Shown: piece by piece, positions 63,157-64,000 of the stretch
How positions within the stretch are numbered: position 1 is the first letter of the stretch
Layout of the letters: every line of letters begins with the position of its first letter
Assembly (NCBI RefSeq): GCF_001043005.1
Contig: NZ_JYKZ01000001.1
Span: forward strand, 124,001 to 188,000
Direction: 5' to 3'
Source: Pseudomonas psychrophila
GTDB taxonomy: Bacteria > Pseudomonadota > Gammaproteobacteria > Pseudomonadales > Pseudomonadaceae
Length of the DNA stretch: 64,000 nt
Translations under genes and position numbers: made by a program
The notes under the pieces: generated by a model
Databases searched by the model: none
Seen by the model: only the letters and a program-made list of their open reading frames with translations
Told to the model about the DNA's origin: nothing

Positions 63157-64000
63157 TCAAAATGCGAAACACGAGCAGCCAAAGGCGCCCCAAAAACCGG
63201 CAAAGTCGCTGACCGGTGCATTCGACAAACGTGCTTTTTCATGGCCATGGGCATGCACCGCGCACGGCCCGCTGCAGAGGTGAACCTGAGCCTGCAACGG
63301 CGCACCCGGGCGCCAGTGCCCAGGAACTGTCACCACCGGCGACCAGTCGGGCAACACCGGTACACGGGCCGGTCCAAGCTTTTCGAAGTCGCCGGCGGCG
63401 TACACCACCTTGCCGCCCACTACGGTCAACACCGACTCGATCCATTTGATGGCTTCTTCGTCGACGCTGAAAAAATCCGCGCTAAGGGCAGCGACGTCGG
63501 CCAGTTGACCAACCTTGATCTGCCCCTTCTTGCCCTGCTCGGATGAAAACCAGGCGCTGCCGTGGGTGAACAGCTCCAGTGCGGTCAGCCGGGGCAGGCC
63601 TTCGGGGTGCAACTCCAGGCCACCGACGGTGCGACCGCTGACCATCCAGTACAGCGAAGTCCACGGGTTGTAGCTGGATACGCGGGTGGCATCGGTCCCC
63701 GCCCCCACCGGCACGCCTTCGGCCAGCATGCGTTTGATGGGTGGCGTGGCTTCGGCCGCTTTGGCGCCGTAACGCTCGACGAAATACTCGCCCTGGAACG
63801 CCATGCGATCCTGAATCGCAATGCCGCCGCCCAGCGCCCTCACCCGCTCGATGTTATGGGGTGTGATGGTTTCGGCATGGTCGAAAAACCACGGCAAGCC
63901 ATTGAACGGGATATCGCGATTGACCTTCTCAAACACGTCGAGCATGCGACTGATGGACTCGTTGTACGTGGCGTGCAGGCGGAACGGCCAGCGCTGCTCC
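63157..64000 (-). CDS. YtcJ-like amidohydrolase, C-terminal part (truncated by window edge)
   Basis: The frame is open to the last base, so only the C-terminal 280 or so residues are seen. WPFRLHATYNESISRMLDVFEKVN, then DHAETITPHNIERVRALGGGIAIQDRMA, and VPVGAGTDATRVSSYNPWTSLYWMVSGRTVGG match the YtcJ/NfdA group of metal-dependent amidohydrolases. The histidine of DHAE and the aspartate of GAGTDA are metal or catalytic residues. The end carries the family beta-sandwich (GQLADVAALSADFFSV). An added tail after about PVVTVPGHWRPG (HLCSGPCAVHAHGHEKARL) is cysteine/histidine-rich. Confidence 0.82.
   Translation of the reverse strand, partial: EQRWPFRLHATYNESISRMLDVFEKVNRDIPFNGLPWFFDHAETITPHNIERVRALGGGIAIQDRMAFQGEYFVERYGAKAAEATPPIKRMLAEGVPVGAGTDATRVSSYNPWTSLYWMVSGRTVGGLELHPEGLPRLTALELFTHGSAWFSSEQGKKGQIKVGQLADVAALSADFFSVDEEAIKWIESVLTVVGGKVVYAAGDFEKLGPARVPVLPDWSPVVTVPGHWRPGAPLQAQVHLCSGPCAVHAHGHEKARLSNAPVSDFAGFWGAFGCSCFAF

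Noticed and set aside
1..64000. CRISPR arrays, tRNA or rRNA genes, prophage and insertion sequences
   Set aside because: No regularly spaced repeats with unique spacers, no cloverleaf-type sequences, and no transposase, integrase or phage structural proteins were seen. All repeated elements are REP-type palindromes.

Overview
The window is chromosomal DNA from a Pseudomonas, most likely of the P. fluorescens lineage. The evidence is an OprI lipoprotein gene, a complete kdpFABC-kdpDE set, the ybbA/ybbP-greB-tatD and rnd-ycgL-ycgN neighbourhoods, a chromosomal class C beta-lactamase, uniformly GC-rich coding, and many REP-type palindromes of the kind scattered through fluorescent pseudomonads. 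I see no rRNA, tRNA, CRISPR array, prophage or insertion sequence.

Layout. 1-3.4 kb: end of a DUF2817 peptidase-like gene, a two-component Rieske oxygenase plus flavin reductase of unknown substrate, and a small GNAT protein. 3.8-10.1 kb: envelope and housekeeping genes (oprI, an L,D-transpeptidase, tesA, an ABC ATPase/permease pair, greB). 10.1-17.7 kb: a complete trans-4-hydroxy-L-proline catabolic cluster (PAS-AraC regulator, permease, 2-epimerase, deaminase, ketoglutarate semialdehyde dehydrogenase, D-hydroxyproline dehydrogenase). 17.7-26.5 kb: DoxX, an MltF-like transglycosylase, tatD, a chemoreceptor, a thioesterase, a CHAD protein, a small lipoprotein and a patatin-like phospholipase. 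26.5-34.5 kb: the high-affinity potassium uptake system Kdp with its two-component regulators, including the 29-residue kdpF gene. 34.7-41.8 kb: a degenerate M61-like protein, ycgN, a nitroreductase, a 2-hydroxyacid dehydrogenase, ycgL, rnd, ampC and a methyltransferase. 41.9-46.4 kb: a glutamine-synthetase-like gamma-glutamylpolyamine synthetase, poxB, and a DUF6124-type small gene behind a strikingly structured leader.

46.7-58.7 kb is the most unusual region. It is a 12-kb minus-strand module: a dCache-type histidine kinase, an NtrC-type sigma-54 activator, two Liv-type periplasmic binding proteins, LivH/M/G/F transporter subunits and two tandem iron-dependent alcohol dehydrogenases. A near-perfect sigma-54 promoter lies before the first binding-protein gene. 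Two dyad sites, spaced about three helical turns apart, lie 140-175 bp further upstream. I read this as a sensed, imported and oxidised-substrate system whose substrate I cannot name.

58.8-64 kb: a ParD-like/methionine aminopeptidase pair with tandem operator-like repeats, a LysR regulator, an MscS channel fused to a cyclic-nucleotide-binding domain, an isochorismatase-fold hydrolase and the C-terminal part of a YtcJ-like amidohydrolase.
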